From: an uncultured Faecalibacterium sp.
GTDB taxonomy: Bacteria; Bacillota; Clostridia; Oscillospirales; Ruminococcaceae
Assembly (NCBI GenBank): GCA_900765705.1
Contig: CAAFSR010000120.1
Span: forward strand, 1-40,349
Direction: 5' to 3'
Length of the DNA: 40,349 bases
Below the pieces are notes generated by a model, which was not told the origin of the DNA, did no database searches, and was given only the letters and a program-made list of their open reading frames with translations. A program made the position numbers and the translations under genes. Positions 8,151 to 16,956 of this stretch are shown here, piece by piece (position 1 is the stretch's first letter; each line of letters begins with the position of its first letter).

Positions 8151-9524
8151 ATGCAGAATTTTATTTTTATCTCCCCGAACTTCCCGACGAACTACTGGCA
8201 GTTCTGCCGTGAGCTGAAGAACAACGGTATGAACGTGCTGGGCATCGGCGACCAGCCCTATGATGAGCTGAAGCCGGAGCTGAAGGACAGCCTGAACGAG
8301 TACTACAAGGTCGGCAGCCTCGAGAATTACGACGAAGTCTACCGCGCTGTGGCCTTTTTCATCTTTAAGTATGGCCGTATCGACTGGCTGGAGTCCAACA
8401 ACGAATACTGGCTGGAGCGGGACGCTGCCTTGCGCACCGACTTCCACATCACCTCCGGCTTCCAGACCGAGGATATGCCCCGCATCAAGTACAAGAGCAA
8501 GATGAAGGAGTACTACCAGAAGGCCGGCATCGCCACCGCCCGCTACCACATGGTGGACGATCTCAACGGCTGCAAGGCGTTCATCAAGCAGGTGGGCTAT
8601 CCCGTGGTGGTCAAGCCCGACAACGGCGTGGGCGCTTCCGATACCCACAAGCTGTTCAATGACGAAGAGCTGAAGACTTTCCTCGCCTACAAGGCCGAGA
8701 ATCACCCGGACGTCTCCTACATCATGGAGGAGTTCGTCCACGCCGAGGTCAACAGCTACGACGCCATCATCGACGCCTCCGGCAACCCCATCTTTGAGGC
8801 CGGAAATGTCAGCCCCATGTCCATCATGGACATCGTGAACGACAACGACAACTCCATCTATTACATCATCAAGGACCTGCCCGAGGACACCCGCGCCGCA
8901 GGCCGTGCCGCCGTCAAGAGCTTCGGCGTCAAGAGCCGCTTCGTCCACTTCGAATTCTTCCGGATGACCGAGGACCAGGCCAGCATGGGCGAAAAAGGCC
9001 AGATCGTGGCTCTCGAAGTCAATATGCGCCCCTGCGGCGGCTTCACTCCCGATATGATAAACTTCGCCCGCTCCACCAACGTCTATAAGATATGGGCCGA
9101 CATGATCGCCTTCGGCGGCACCGATATGCCCGTGGGCGAGCACTACTACTGCCCCTTCGTCGGCCGCCGCGACGGTAAGAACTTCGTGTACAGCCATGAG
9201 CAGATCATGCAGAAGTACCAGAAGAACATGAAGATGGTGGACCGCATCCCCGACGCCCTCTCCGGCGCGATGGGAAACCAGATGTACGTCGCCACCTTCT
9301 CCACCCGCGAGGAGATGGAGCAGTTCTACTCCGATGTTCTGGCCGTCACCGACGGTGATGCTGCTGCCGCACAGGCCGCGCTTTCCCAGGTGCTGGCTCT
9401 GGGCGAGCCCACCAAGGCTCTGACCCCGAAGCCCAACCTCAGCCCGGCGGTCAAGCCCACCACTGCTGTGACAAAGACCCCCACCCGCGCCGTCACCAAG
9501 ACCAGCCGCAAGGGCCGGAAGTAA
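8151..9524 (+). CDS. ATP-grasp domain protein (carboxylate-amine ligase-like)
   Basis: 457 residues. The N-terminal pre-ATP-grasp part starts FIFISPNFPTNYW. The ATP-grasp core shows GYPVVVKPDNGVGASDTHK (lysine in the ATP site), YIMEEFVHAEVNSYD, and the metal-binding region ALEVNMRPCGGF. Such enzymes join a carboxylate to an amine or thiol through an acyl-phosphate; the substrate here is unknown. The last 45 residues are a low-complexity Pro/Thr/Lys tail ending SRKGRK, unusual for the family. AGGAAAG lies upstream of the start. It follows two esterases on the same strand, separated by the palindromic repeat. Confidence 0.85.
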   Translation: MQNFIFISPNFPTNYWQFCRELKNNGMNVLGIGDQPYDELKPELKDSLNEYYKVGSLENYDEVYRAVAFFIFKYGRIDWLESNNEYWLERDAALRTDFHITSGFQTEDMPRIKYKSKMKEYYQKAGIATARYHMVDDLNGCKAFIKQVGYPVVVKPDNGVGASDTHKLFNDEELKTFLAYKAENHPDVSYIMEEFVHAEVNSYDAIIDASGNPIFEAGNVSPMSIMDIVNDNDNSIYYIIKDLPEDTRAAGRAAVKSFGVKSRFVHFEFFRMTEDQASMGEKGQIVALEVNMRPCGGFTPDMINFARSTNVYKIWADMIAFGGTDMPVGEHYYCPFVGRRDGKNFVYSHEQIMQKYQKNMKMVDRIPDALSGAMGNQMYVATFSTREEMEQFYSDVLAVTDGDAAAAQAALSQVLALGEPTKALTPKPNLSPAVKPTTAVTKTPTRAVTKTSRKGRK

Positions 9525-9548
9525 TTTCCACAAAAACTTTACAAACCG

Positions 9549-9589
9549 CAGCCGCAGAGAGAAATAAACGACTCTGCGGCTGTTTTTTT
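9549..9589 (+). terminator. Terminator after the ATP-grasp gene
   Basis: CAGCCGCAGAG (9549-9559) pairs perfectly with CTCTGCGGCTG (9572-9582), followed by seven T. Confidence 0.92.
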
Positions 9590-9611
9590 GGCATGAGGGC
9601 AAATGTGATGA

Positions 9612-9641
9612 TTGACAGTGGCCCGGAAAAAGTTGTAAGAT
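9612..9641 (+). promoter_or_regulatory. Promoter of the secreted-protein gene
   Basis: Perfect TTGACA (9612-9617), an 18-base spacer and TAAGAT (9636-9641), upstream of the gene at 9705. Confidence 0.55.
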
Positions 9642-9704
9642 AATGCAAATGCAAAAGAGGAAAAACGCCTTTGCAAAATGAGCTGAAAGACAGGAGAATT
9701 TTCT

Positions 9705-10358
9705 ATGAAGCTGTATCAGAAACTTACTTCTCTGCTGGTGGCTGCAGTGATGGCTGCCGTGCTGATGCCGGTGTGCATGGCTGCTCCCGGCGACTCCGTG
9801 GAGACCCGCATCAACAACGCGCTCGCACAGCGCACCGGCGCAGAACTGTATCAGGAGATCGTCACCACTGTCCCCGATGGCACCGCCCAGACCATGATCG
9901 CAGCCCGCAGCAACGGCAACGCTTACATTAAGATGGACATGGGAGACGCCGGCAGTTTGGTCTATATCCTGAAAGACGGTCAGGGCTATCTGGTGGACGA
10001 TGCATCCAAGATGGCCGTCAGAGGCGAAGTACCCACTGTGAGCACAAGCGAGATAGTCTCCGCTGACGAAGGCGAAGCACAGGAGATCCCCTGCACCGTG
10101 ACCACCGTGAATGTGAACGGTCAGGACTGCGAGGCCCTGTCCTACACTGCCACCGATGCCAACGGCCAGACGGCCACCGTTTCCTACTGCCTGGTCGGTG
10201 ATGACCTCAAGTATGTCGTTACCGATGCTGCCGAGGGCCGCACCATCGTGGAGTACCGCGTCACGAGCACCACTGTGGACCAGAATCTCTTCAACATCCC
10301 TGCGGATTATCAGATCCTGACGCAGGCAGAGTTTGAAGCGGCACAGGCCAACCACTGA
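9705..10358 (+). CDS. Secreted protein of unknown function
   Basis: 217 residues. The N-terminus is a clear signal peptide (Lys at 2 and 6, hydrophobic stretch about 9-23, probable cleavage near CMA-APGD). The Cys at about 24 is not in a good lipobox, so I call it secreted rather than a lipoprotein. The mature part is a beta-rich, Thr- and Asp-rich domain with features such as AYIKMDMGDAG and VEYRVTSTTVDQNLFNIP. The latter resembles LolA/LppX-like or DUF6612-like cell-surface proteins, but I cannot assign a family. Single gene with AGGAG before ATG, its own promoter and terminator. Confidence 0.75.
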   Translation: MKLYQKLTSLLVAAVMAAVLMPVCMAAPGDSVETRINNALAQRTGAELYQEIVTTVPDGTAQTMIAARSNGNAYIKMDMGDAGSLVYILKDGQGYLVDDASKMAVRGEVPTVSTSEIVSADEGEAQEIPCTVTTVNVNGQDCEALSYTATDANGQTATVSYCLVGDDLKYVVTDAAEGRTIVEYRVTSTTVDQNLFNIPADYQILTQAEFEAAQANH

Positions 10359-10379
10359 GAAAACTTTCTATAGAATACG

Positions 10380-10411
10380 GGAGCTGCTGCGTCATGCGGC
10401 GGCTCCTTTTT
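10380..10411 (+). terminator. Terminator after the secreted-protein gene
   Basis: GGAGC at 10380-10384 pairs with GCTCC at 10402-10406, with GC pairs continuing inward across two small mismatches, followed by five T. Confidence 0.75.
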
Positions 10412-10412
10412 G

Positions 10413-10441
10413 TTGTCCGCCGCCCGGGAATGTGCTATACT
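10413..10441 (+). promoter_or_regulatory. Promoter of the MYG1-family gene (extended -10)
   Basis: TTGTCC (10413-10418), a 17-base spacer and TATACT (10436-10441) preceded by TG in the extended -10 arrangement TGCTATACT. Confidence 0.6.
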
Positions 10442-10480
10442 GTGTGCAACAGAATGCATGAGAGAATGAGGAGAATCCCT

Positions 10481-11308
10481 ATGAAAATACCCGCAAACGG
10501 CTTTACCCACGCAGGCAAGTTCCACGCCGACGACGTGTTCGCCACTGCCCTGCTCCAGATCCTCCGCCCGGATATTAAAATAACCCGCGGCTTTGTGGTG
10601 CCGGATGACTTCGACGGCATCGTGTACGACATCGGCTTTGGCATGTTCGACCACCATCAGGAGCCCCGCGAGACCCGCCCCAACGGCATCCCTTACGCGG
10701 CCTTCGGCCTGCTGTGGCGGGTACTCGGCCCCGGCCTTGTAGGCGAGCGTCAGGCCCGGCTCATTGATGAGAACTTCATCCAGCCCCTCGATCTGAATGA
10801 CAACACCGGCGAGCAGAACAGCCTTTGCGACGCCATCGGCTTCTTCAACCCCGTGTGGGACTCGAAAGAGGACCAGGACGCCTGCTTCTTCAAGGCGGTG
10901 GCTGTGGCAAAGCAGATCCTGGAGAACCAGATCGAGAGCGCCAACGCCGTCAACCGCGCCGACGAGAAGGTCCAGCAGGCCTACAAAAACTCCCGCGACG
11001 GCATCGTGGTGCTGCCCTGCTATCTGCCCTGGAAGAACGGGCTGTACAAGACCGACGCCCTTTTCGTCATCTACCCCAGCCAGCGGGGCGGCTGGAGCGC
11101 CCAGTGCGTCACCGACCACAAGACCAAAAAGCCCAAGCTCCCCTTCCCCCAGAGCTGGGCCGGCCAGCCGCAGGAGGTCATCGAGCAGAAGAGCGGCATC
11201 GATGGCATCAGCTTCTGCCACGCCAGCCGCTTCCTTATCACGGCCAAGGACAAGGAGACGGCCCTTGCCGCCTGCCGTCAGGTGCTGAAGAACAATGGCC
11301 GCATCTGA
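10481..11308 (+). CDS. MYG1/UPF0160-family predicted metal-dependent hydrolase
   Basis: 275 residues from ATG 10481, chosen for GAGGAGA just upstream (the frame is open to 10394). The start FTHAGKFHADDVFATALL and YDIGFGMFDHHQ carry the paired His/Asp motifs of the MYG1 family, related to DHH phosphoesterases. Eukaryotic MYG1 is reported as an RNA exonuclease; the bacterial role is unsettled. Later blocks are NSLCDAIGFFNP and SQRGGWSAQCV. The gene overlaps the GIY-YIG gene by 14 bases, so translation may be coupled. Confidence 0.85.
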   Translation: MKIPANGFTHAGKFHADDVFATALLQILRPDIKITRGFVVPDDFDGIVYDIGFGMFDHHQEPRETRPNGIPYAAFGLLWRVLGPGLVGERQARLIDENFIQPLDLNDNTGEQNSLCDAIGFFNPVWDSKEDQDACFFKAVAVAKQILENQIESANAVNRADEKVQQAYKNSRDGIVVLPCYLPWKNGLYKTDALFVIYPSQRGGWSAQCVTDHKTKKPKLPFPQSWAGQPQEVIEQKSGIDGISFCHASRFLITAKDKETALAACRQVLKNNGRI

Positions 11309-11579
11309 GAAGCCGGAAAAGACAGCTTATGTCTACATGGTGCGCTGCGCAGGCGGCCAGCTTTATACCGGCTGGACGAACGACCCGGAAGCCCGCCTCA
11401 AGGCCCACCAGAGCGGCAAAGGCGCAAAGTATACCCGCACCCATACCGCGCTGGGCTTTGCCTACTTGGAAGCGTGTGCGGACAAGTCTGCCGCCCTCCG
11501 GCGGGAAATTGCCCTCAAAAAGCTGACGAAGGCCCAGAAAGAGGCCCTCTGCGCCGGGTGGATGGCTGAAAAAGAATAA
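11295..11579 (+). CDS. GIY-YIG nuclease-domain protein (UPF0213/YhbQ-like)
   Basis: 94 residues, a stand-alone GIY-YIG domain. The two signature strands read YVYMVRCAGGQLYTG (VYMVRC..G.LYTG); the catalytic Arg lies in NDPEARLKAHQ, and a conserved Lys-rich helix KSAALRREIALKKLTKAQK follows. Family members are small DNA endonuclease-like proteins of unclear biological role. It begins inside the 3' end of the MYG1-family gene. Confidence 0.88.
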   Translation: MAASEKPEKTAYVYMVRCAGGQLYTGWTNDPEARLKAHQSGKGAKYTRTHTALGFAYLEACADKSAALRREIALKKLTKAQKEALCAGWMAEKE

Positions 11580-11649
11580 ATAAAAATACGAACGCCGCAC
11601 CGTGCCGGAACTGGGCCGTCGACCCCGTGCCGACGGCGGACAGAATGTA

Positions 11650-11740
11650 TAAACCGGACTGTATACAGTCATGCATATACAAACTAAAGATGCATAAAAT
11701 TTGTATATATTTAGAAAATAATGCATAAATATACAAAATA
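11650..11740. promoter_or_regulatory. Cluster of ArgR-box-like sites upstream of argG
   Basis: A strikingly AT-rich 90-bp patch carries repeated TGCATA/TGTATA half-sites. The best site is TGCATAAATATACA at 11722-11735, an imperfect palindrome (10 of 14 positions symmetric) close to the ARG-box pattern TGnATnnnnATnCA. Others are TGCATATACA (11672-11681), a TGTATA near 11669-11674 on the facing strand, and TGCATAAAATTTGTATA (11691-11707). Position before the arg operon supports binding by ArgR; no argR gene is in the window. Confidence 0.55.
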
Positions 11741-11750
11741 ACAGAAAAGG

Positions 11751-11783
11751 ACCGCCAAATCTGCGCAAGGTTTGGCGGTTTTC
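11751..11783 (+). terminator. Terminator hairpin between the ARG-box patch and the argG promoter
   Basis: ACCGCCAAA (11751-11759) pairs with TTTGGCGGT (11771-11779), followed by TTTTCT. It lies upstream of the argG promoter, so it either ends the MYG1/GIY-YIG transcript or attenuates transcripts starting in the AT-rich patch. Confidence 0.75.
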
Positions 11784-11787
11784 TGCA

Positions 11788-11815
11788 TTGACGGAAAAAC
11801 CGCTTGGCGTATAAT
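11788..11815 (+). promoter_or_regulatory. argG promoter
   Basis: TTGACG (11788-11793), a 16-base spacer and a perfect TATAAT (11810-11815), with a leader of about 95 bases before argG. I see no T-box. Confidence 0.65.
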
Positions 11816-11915
11816 AAAAGCGTACTCAGAAAGACAAGACGTCGAGCGCCCCGGGAGGGATGCCTGGGCGGAAAACAAAAGTGTAAAAAGCGTAATAAAC
11901 AAAGGAGCGATCATC

Positions 11916-13151
11916 ATGAAAAAGGAAGATATTAAGAAAGTTGTTCTGGCTTACTCTGGCGGTCTGGATACCTCCATCATCATTCCCTGGCTGAAAGAGA
12001 ATTACAACAACTGCGAAGTCATCGCTGTCTCCGGCGACGTGGGTCAGGGTACTGAGCTGGACGGTCTGGAAGAGAAGGCTAAGGCTACCGGTGCTTCCAA
12101 GCTGTACGTCCTCGACCTGAAGAAGGACTTCGTCGAGAACTACATCTTCCCCACCCTGAAGTTCGGCGCAAAGTATGAGGACTACCTGCTGGGTACCAGC
12201 TTCGCACGTCCCTGCATCGCAAAGGCTCTGGCCGACATCGCCATCAAGGAAGGCGCAGACGCCATCTGCCACGGCTGCACCGGCAAGGGCAACGACCAGG
12301 TGCGTTTCGAGCTGACGCTGAAAGCTCTCTGCCCCGATATGGCCATCATCGCTCCCTGGCGTGAGTGGGACATCGAGAGCCGTGACGAGGAGATCGACTA
12401 CGCCGAGGCTCACCACATCCCCCTGAAGATCAACCGTGAGACCAACTACTCCAAGGATAAGAACCTGTGGCACCTGAGCCATGAGGGCCTCGACCTCGAG
12501 AACCCCGCCAACGAGCCTCAGTACAATAAGCCCGGCTTCCTGGAGCTGGGTGTCAGCCCCGAGCAGGCTCCCGACACCCCGACCTACATCACCCTCCACT
12601 TCGAGAAGGGCATCCCCACCGCCGTTGACGGCAAGGAGATGGGCGCTGTCGAGCTGGTCGAGTACCTGAACAAGGTCGGCGGCGAGAACGGCATCGGCCT
12701 GCTGGACATCGTCGAGAACCGTCTGGTGGGCATGAAGAGCCGCGGCGTCTATGAGACTCCCGGCGGTGCTATCCTGTACAAGGCCATCAATGTTCTGGAG
12801 ACCATCACTCTGGACAAGGAGAGCGCACACTTCAAGGCTCAGATGGCTCAGAAGTACGCCGACATCGTCTACAACGGCCAGTGGTTCACCCCGCTGCGTG
12901 AGGCGCTGGATGCCTTCGCTGACAGCCTCGAGAAGACCGTCACCGGCGATGTCAAGCTGAAGCTCTACAAGGGCAACATGATCAACGCTGGCGTCACCTC
13001 TCCGTATACCCTGTACGACGAGCAGACTGCCTCCTTCGGCGTGGATAAGGACTATGACCAGTCCGATGCTACCGGCTTCATCAACCTCTTCGGCCTGTCC
13101 ATCAAGGAGCGCGCAAAGCTGTCCAAGAACTGGCCCGAGGTCAAGGAATAA
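11916..13151 (+). CDS. argG: Argininosuccinate synthase
   Basis: 411 residues from ATG 11916, preceded by AAAGGAG; the frame is open further upstream but the N-terminus KKVVLAYSGGLDTS is correct from here. AYSGGLDTS is the N-type ATP pyrophosphatase loop; HGCTGKGNDQVRFE and the Asn-rich NRETNYSKD region are typical. It joins citrulline and aspartate using ATP to form argininosuccinate. First gene of the arg block. Confidence 0.97.
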   Translation: MKKEDIKKVVLAYSGGLDTSIIIPWLKENYNNCEVIAVSGDVGQGTELDGLEEKAKATGASKLYVLDLKKDFVENYIFPTLKFGAKYEDYLLGTSFARPCIAKALADIAIKEGADAICHGCTGKGNDQVRFELTLKALCPDMAIIAPWREWDIESRDEEIDYAEAHHIPLKINRETNYSKDKNLWHLSHEGLDLENPANEPQYNKPGFLELGVSPEQAPDTPTYITLHFEKGIPTAVDGKEMGAVELVEYLNKVGGENGIGLLDIVENRLVGMKSRGVYETPGGAILYKAINVLETITLDKESAHFKAQMAQKYADIVYNGQWFTPLREALDAFADSLEKTVTGDVKLKLYKGNMINAGVTSPYTLYDEQTASFGVDKDYDQSDATGFINLFGLSIKERAKLSKNWPEVKE

Positions 13152-13230
13152 CCTGCTTACCATCCCCTTTGGCGTGTTTTTTACACTTTCACGCTGAAGG
13201 CTCAAATTACCGGCATCATTGCTGGCGGCA

Positions 13231-13260
13231 CCGCCGCGGGAGCTTTTTCCCCTGCGGCGG
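13231..13260 (+). terminator. GC-rich hairpin between argG and argH
   Basis: CCGCCGC (13231-13237) pairs with GCGGCGG (13254-13260), with GGG/CCC inside. Only a few T follow, so it may be a weak terminator or an mRNA-processing or attenuating structure. Confidence 0.45.
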
Positions 13261-13290
13261 CTTTGCCGTTTCTATAGAGGAGTTTCTTTT

Positions 13291-14691
13291 ATGGCAGAAC
13301 AACTTTGGAAGGGCCGTTTCTCCAAGGCGGTCGATTCCCGCGTCAACGACTTCAACTCTTCCATCCGCTTCGACCAGCGGATGATCGCGCAGGATATGCG
13401 CGGCAGCGGCGTCCACGCCGCCATGCTGGCAAAGCAGGGCATCATCTCCGAGAAGGACTGCGAAGATATTCTGAGCGGTCTGGCCTCCATCGCGGATGAC
13501 CTGGCCTCCGGCGCTCTCACCATCGACCCCAACGCCGAGGACGTCCATACCTTCGTGGAGCAGACCCTCACCGCCCGCATCGGCGACGCCGGCAAACGCC
13601 TGCACACCGGCCGCAGCCGGAACGACCAGGTGGCGCTGGACATCCGCCTGACTCTGCGGGACTACAGCCACACCCTGCAGGCTTACATCGTGGAGCTGGT
13701 CAAGGTCATTTGCAAGAAGGCCGCCGAGAACACCACCGCCGTCATGCCCGGTTACACCCACCTGCAGCGCGCCCAGCCCATCACCTTCGGCCACGCCCTG
13801 ATGGCCTATGCATGGATGCTGCTGCGCGATCTGCAGCGCTTCGAGGACGCCACCGCCCGGATGGACGCCCAGTGTCCGCTGGGCTCCGGCGCTCTGGCCG
13901 GTACGACCTACCCGCTGGACCGTCAGTTCACCGCCGAGAAGCTGGGCTTTGCGGCGCCCTGCCCCAACAGCCTTGACGGTGTGTCTGACCGTGACTTCTG
14001 CATCGAGCTGGCAAACGCCATCTCCATCTGCATGATGCATCTGTCCCGCCTGTCCGAAGAGATCATCCTCTGGTGCAGCTGGGAGTTCAAGTTCATCGAG
14101 CTGGATGACGCCTTCACCACCGGCTCGTCCATCATGCCCCAGAAGAAGAACCCCGACGTCACCGAGCTCATCCGCGGCAAGACAGGCCGCGTCTACGGCG
14201 ATTTGAACACTCTGCTGGTCATGATGAAGGGCATCCCTCTCGCTTACAACAAGGATATGCAGGAGGACAAAGAGGCCATCTTCGACGCCGTCGATACGCT
14301 GGAACTCTGCCTCAAGACCGTGACCCCGATGCTGGACACCATGAAGACCCTGCCCGCCAATATGCGCCGGGCCGCTGCCAAGGGTTTCATCAACGCCACC
14401 GACTGCGCCGACTATCTGACCAAGAAGGGAATGCCCTTCCGCGACGCCTACAAGCTCACCGGCTGCATGGTCTCCGACTGCATCAGCAAGGATAAGACCC
14501 TCGAAGAGCTGACCCTTGATGAGTTCAAGGGCTACAGCGCTCTGTTCGAAAACGACATCTACGACGCCATCGACCTCATCAAGTGCTGCGAGGGCCGCAC
14601 CAGCTACGGCGGTCCCAGCGAGGCCAGCGTCAAGAAGCAGATCGAGCTGGCAAGCGCCCAGCTCGGCGCATGGGAGGCGGCAAACGCATGA
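13291..14691 (+). CDS. argH: Argininosuccinate lyase
   Basis: 466 residues from ATG 13291 (AGAGGAG upstream). Members of the fumarase/aspartase superfamily show the signature SSIMPQKKNPD, seen here near the middle with the catalytic Ser loop. HTGRSRNDQVALD and the catalytic His in MPGYTHLQRAQP are also present. It splits argininosuccinate to arginine and fumarate, the last step of the pathway. Its stop codon overlaps the start of argC (ATGA), indicating coupled translation. Confidence 0.97.
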   Translation: MAEQLWKGRFSKAVDSRVNDFNSSIRFDQRMIAQDMRGSGVHAAMLAKQGIISEKDCEDILSGLASIADDLASGALTIDPNAEDVHTFVEQTLTARIGDAGKRLHTGRSRNDQVALDIRLTLRDYSHTLQAYIVELVKVICKKAAENTTAVMPGYTHLQRAQPITFGHALMAYAWMLLRDLQRFEDATARMDAQCPLGSGALAGTTYPLDRQFTAEKLGFAAPCPNSLDGVSDRDFCIELANAISICMMHLSRLSEEIILWCSWEFKFIELDDAFTTGSSIMPQKKNPDVTELIRGKTGRVYGDLNTLLVMMKGIPLAYNKDMQEDKEAIFDAVDTLELCLKTVTPMLDTMKTLPANMRRAAAKGFINATDCADYLTKKGMPFRDAYKLTGCMVSDCISKDKTLEELTLDEFKGYSALFENDIYDAIDLIKCCEGRTSYGGPSEASVKKQIELASAQLGAWEAANA

Positions 14692-15629
14692 GCGTAAAAG
14701 TCTTTATCGACGGTTCTTCCGGCACCACCGGTCTGCGCATTGCCGACCGTCTGGCCGCCCGGCCTGACATCGAGCTGCTGAGCATCTCGGCTGAGGGCCG
14801 CAAGGATGTGAATGAGCGGGCGAAGGTCATCAATTCCGCCGACCTTGCCTTCCTCTGCCTGCCCGATGCGGCCTCCAAAGAGGTCATGCCTCTGCTCCGC
14901 CCGGACGTCAAGGTGCTGGATACCTCCACGGCCTTCCGCACCGACGCGGCTTGGGATTACGGCTTCCCGGAGCTGAAGGGCCAGAAAGAGAAGATCAAAA
15001 ATTCGTATCGTGTGGCGGTCCCCGGCTGCTATGCCAGCGGCTTTATCAGCATCGCGCGGCCTCTGGTGGAGCTGGGGCTGGCTCCGGCAGACTATCCGTT
15101 CAGCTGTACCGGCATTTCAGGCTACTCCGGCGGCGGCAAGAAGATGATCGCCGAGTACGAGAGCGCCGACCGTCCGGCTCACAGCAAGCTGGATGCGCCC
15201 AAGAGCTACGGTCTGGGCCTCGCTCATAAGCATCTGCCTGAGATGCAGAAGATCAGCGGCCTCACCCACACCCCTGCCTTTGTGCCGGTGGTGTGCGATT
15301 ATTACAGCGGGATGCAGGTCCTCGTTCCGCTGGACCTCAAGCTGGCTGGCACCAGCGCCGAGGCGGTGGCCGCAGGCATTGCAGAGTATTACAAGGAGGG
15401 CGCGACCGTTTCCGTCCACGCCCTCAACGAGCCGCTTCCCGAGAATGGTCTGTACTCCAACGCCCTGTCCGGCAGCGACAGGATGGAGCTGTACATGACC
15501 GTCAACGCAGCGGGCGACCAGATGATGCTGGTGTCCCTGTTCGACAATCTGGGCAAAGGCTCTTCCGGTGCAGCCATCCAGTGCATGAATCTGATGCTTG
15601 GGATGGACGAGACGGAAGGATTAGAGTAA
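14688..15629 (+). CDS. argC: N-acetyl-gamma-glutamyl-phosphate reductase (type 2)
   Basis: 313 residues, the short AgrC form. VFIDGSSGTTGLRI at the N-terminus is the dinucleotide-binding loop, and VAVPGCYASGF holds the catalytic Cys. A later His-containing segment LAHKHLPEMQKI fits the active site. It reduces N-acetylglutamyl phosphate to the semialdehyde with NADPH. GGGAGG lies before the ATG, inside the end of argH. Confidence 0.95.
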   Translation: MSVKVFIDGSSGTTGLRIADRLAARPDIELLSISAEGRKDVNERAKVINSADLAFLCLPDAASKEVMPLLRPDVKVLDTSTAFRTDAAWDYGFPELKGQKEKIKNSYRVAVPGCYASGFISIARPLVELGLAPADYPFSCTGISGYSGGGKKMIAEYESADRPAHSKLDAPKSYGLGLAHKHLPEMQKISGLTHTPAFVPVVCDYYSGMQVLVPLDLKLAGTSAEAVAAGIAEYYKEGATVSVHALNEPLPENGLYSNALSGSDRMELYMTVNAAGDQMMLVSLFDNLGKGSSGAAIQCMNLMLGMDETEGLE

Positions 15630-15689
15630 CCTCTCCGTCAGCGCTGGCGCGCTGCCACTGCCCCTATCGAGGGGAGCGAGACTGAGAGG
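15630..15689. repeat. Dispersed palindromic intergenic repeat, short copy 2
   Basis: A 60-bp element between argC and argJ starts CCTCTCCGTCA and ends ACTGAGAGG, with internal CCCCTatcgAGGGG and CAGCGC..GCGCTG-like pairing. It matches the ends of the copy at 7988-8113. Confidence 0.72.
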
Positions 15690-15712
15690 TTTGAAATTAG
15701 GGGGATTTTCAG

Positions 15713-16942
15713 ATGCAGTATAAAGAAGTTGCGGGCGGCATCTGCGCGCCCAAGGGTTTTGCAGCAGCCGGTGTCCATTGCGGCATCCGGGCAAATCACA
15801 GTGAAAAGTACGATCTGGCGCTCATCAAGGCCGACGTCCGCTGCGCCGCCGCCGGTGTTTACACCACCAACAAGGTCTGCGGCGCACCCATCAAGGTAGA
15901 CCGCGCCCACCTGACGGACGGCTATGCACAGGCCATCGTGGTCAACAGTGGCAACGCCAACACCTGCGCCGCCAACGGCGTGGCACTGGCTGAGGAATGC
16001 TGTGAGCTGGTGGGCAAGGCGCTGAACATCGACGCAAAGGATGTCCTGCCCTCTTCTACCGGCGTTATCGGCCAGCCGATGGTCATCGACCCGTTTGCCC
16101 GTGGCATCCCTGCTGCCGCCGCCAAGCTGGCAGCTGACGCACAGGGCAGCACCGACGCGGCGACGGCCATCATGACCACCGACACCCACAAGAAGGAATA
16201 TGCCATCCAGTTTGAGCTGGGCGGCAAGATCTGCACGGTGGGTGCTATCGGCAAGGGCAGCGGCATGATCGCCCCCAACATGGCCACCATGCTGGCATTC
16301 TACACCACCGACGCCGCCGTCTCCCCCGCCCTGCTGGAAAAGGCCCTCAAGACCGTCGTCCCCGGGACCTACAACCAGATGAGCGTCGATCTGGACACTT
16401 CCACCAACGATACCCTCATCATCATGGCCTCCGGCCTTGCGGGCAACCCGGAGATCACCGAGGAGAACGCCGACTACGACGCCTTTGTGGCCGCACTGAC
16501 CGCCATCGCCGAGCATATGTGTGCTGAGCACGCCGGTGATGGCGAGGGCGCGACCCACCTCATCACCTGCGAAGTCACCCACGCCCCCGACCTCAAGACG
16601 GCCCGCGCCGTCAGCCGCAGCGTGGTCTGCTCCAACCTCTTCAAGGCCGCTGTCTTTGGCCGCGACGCCAACTGGGGCCGCATCCTCTGCGCCATCGGCT
16701 ACACTCCCGGTGACTTCTCGATCGATAAGGTCTGCGTCTGGCTGTCCAGCAAGGCCGGTGAGGTCTACGTCTGCGAGAACGCCGCCTACCACCCCTACAG
16801 TGAGGACGAGGCCGCAAAGGTCCTGGCCGAGCACGATATTCTGGTCAAGGTGGATATGGGGACCGGTGACGCCAGCGCCAAGGCATGGGGCTGCGATTTG
16901 ACCTATGACTATGTGAAGATCAACGGCGACTACCGCACCTGA
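15713..16942 (+). CDS. argJ: Bifunctional glutamate N-acetyltransferase / ornithine acetyltransferase
   Basis: 409 residues. The self-cleavage site is in KGSGMIAPNMATMLAF: the chain is cut before the Thr, which becomes the N-terminal nucleophile of the beta subunit. N-terminal GGICAPKGFAAAGVHCG and C-terminal GCDLTYDYVKINGDYRT are conserved. The enzyme recycles the acetyl group from N-acetylornithine to glutamate; many forms also use acetyl-CoA, which would explain why no argA or argE is here. GGGGGA precedes the ATG. Confidence 0.96.
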   Translation: MQYKEVAGGICAPKGFAAAGVHCGIRANHSEKYDLALIKADVRCAAAGVYTTNKVCGAPIKVDRAHLTDGYAQAIVVNSGNANTCAANGVALAEECCELVGKALNIDAKDVLPSSTGVIGQPMVIDPFARGIPAAAAKLAADAQGSTDAATAIMTTDTHKKEYAIQFELGGKICTVGAIGKGSGMIAPNMATMLAFYTTDAAVSPALLEKALKTVVPGTYNQMSVDLDTSTNDTLIIMASGLAGNPEITEENADYDAFVAALTAIAEHMCAEHAGDGEGATHLITCEVTHAPDLKTARAVSRSVVCSNLFKAAVFGRDANWGRILCAIGYTPGDFSIDKVCVWLSSKAGEVYVCENAAYHPYSEDEAAKVLAEHDILVKVDMGTGDASAKAWGCDLTYDYVKINGDYRT

Positions 16943-16956
16943 GAAGGAGAACTGCA

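Noticed and set aside
8115..10355. Very long minus-strand frame (746 codons) across the ATP-grasp and secreted-protein genes
   Set aside because: It is antisense to two well-supported genes, low in normal protein features, and arises from GC-rich codon use. The same applies to long antisense frames at 2461-4266, 11826-13205, 15638-16957 and 18779-20290.
11816..11915. T-box riboswitch before argG (also considered at 5146-5227 before ilvE)
   Set aside because: No T-box core sequence and no antiterminator/terminator pair was visible in either leader.
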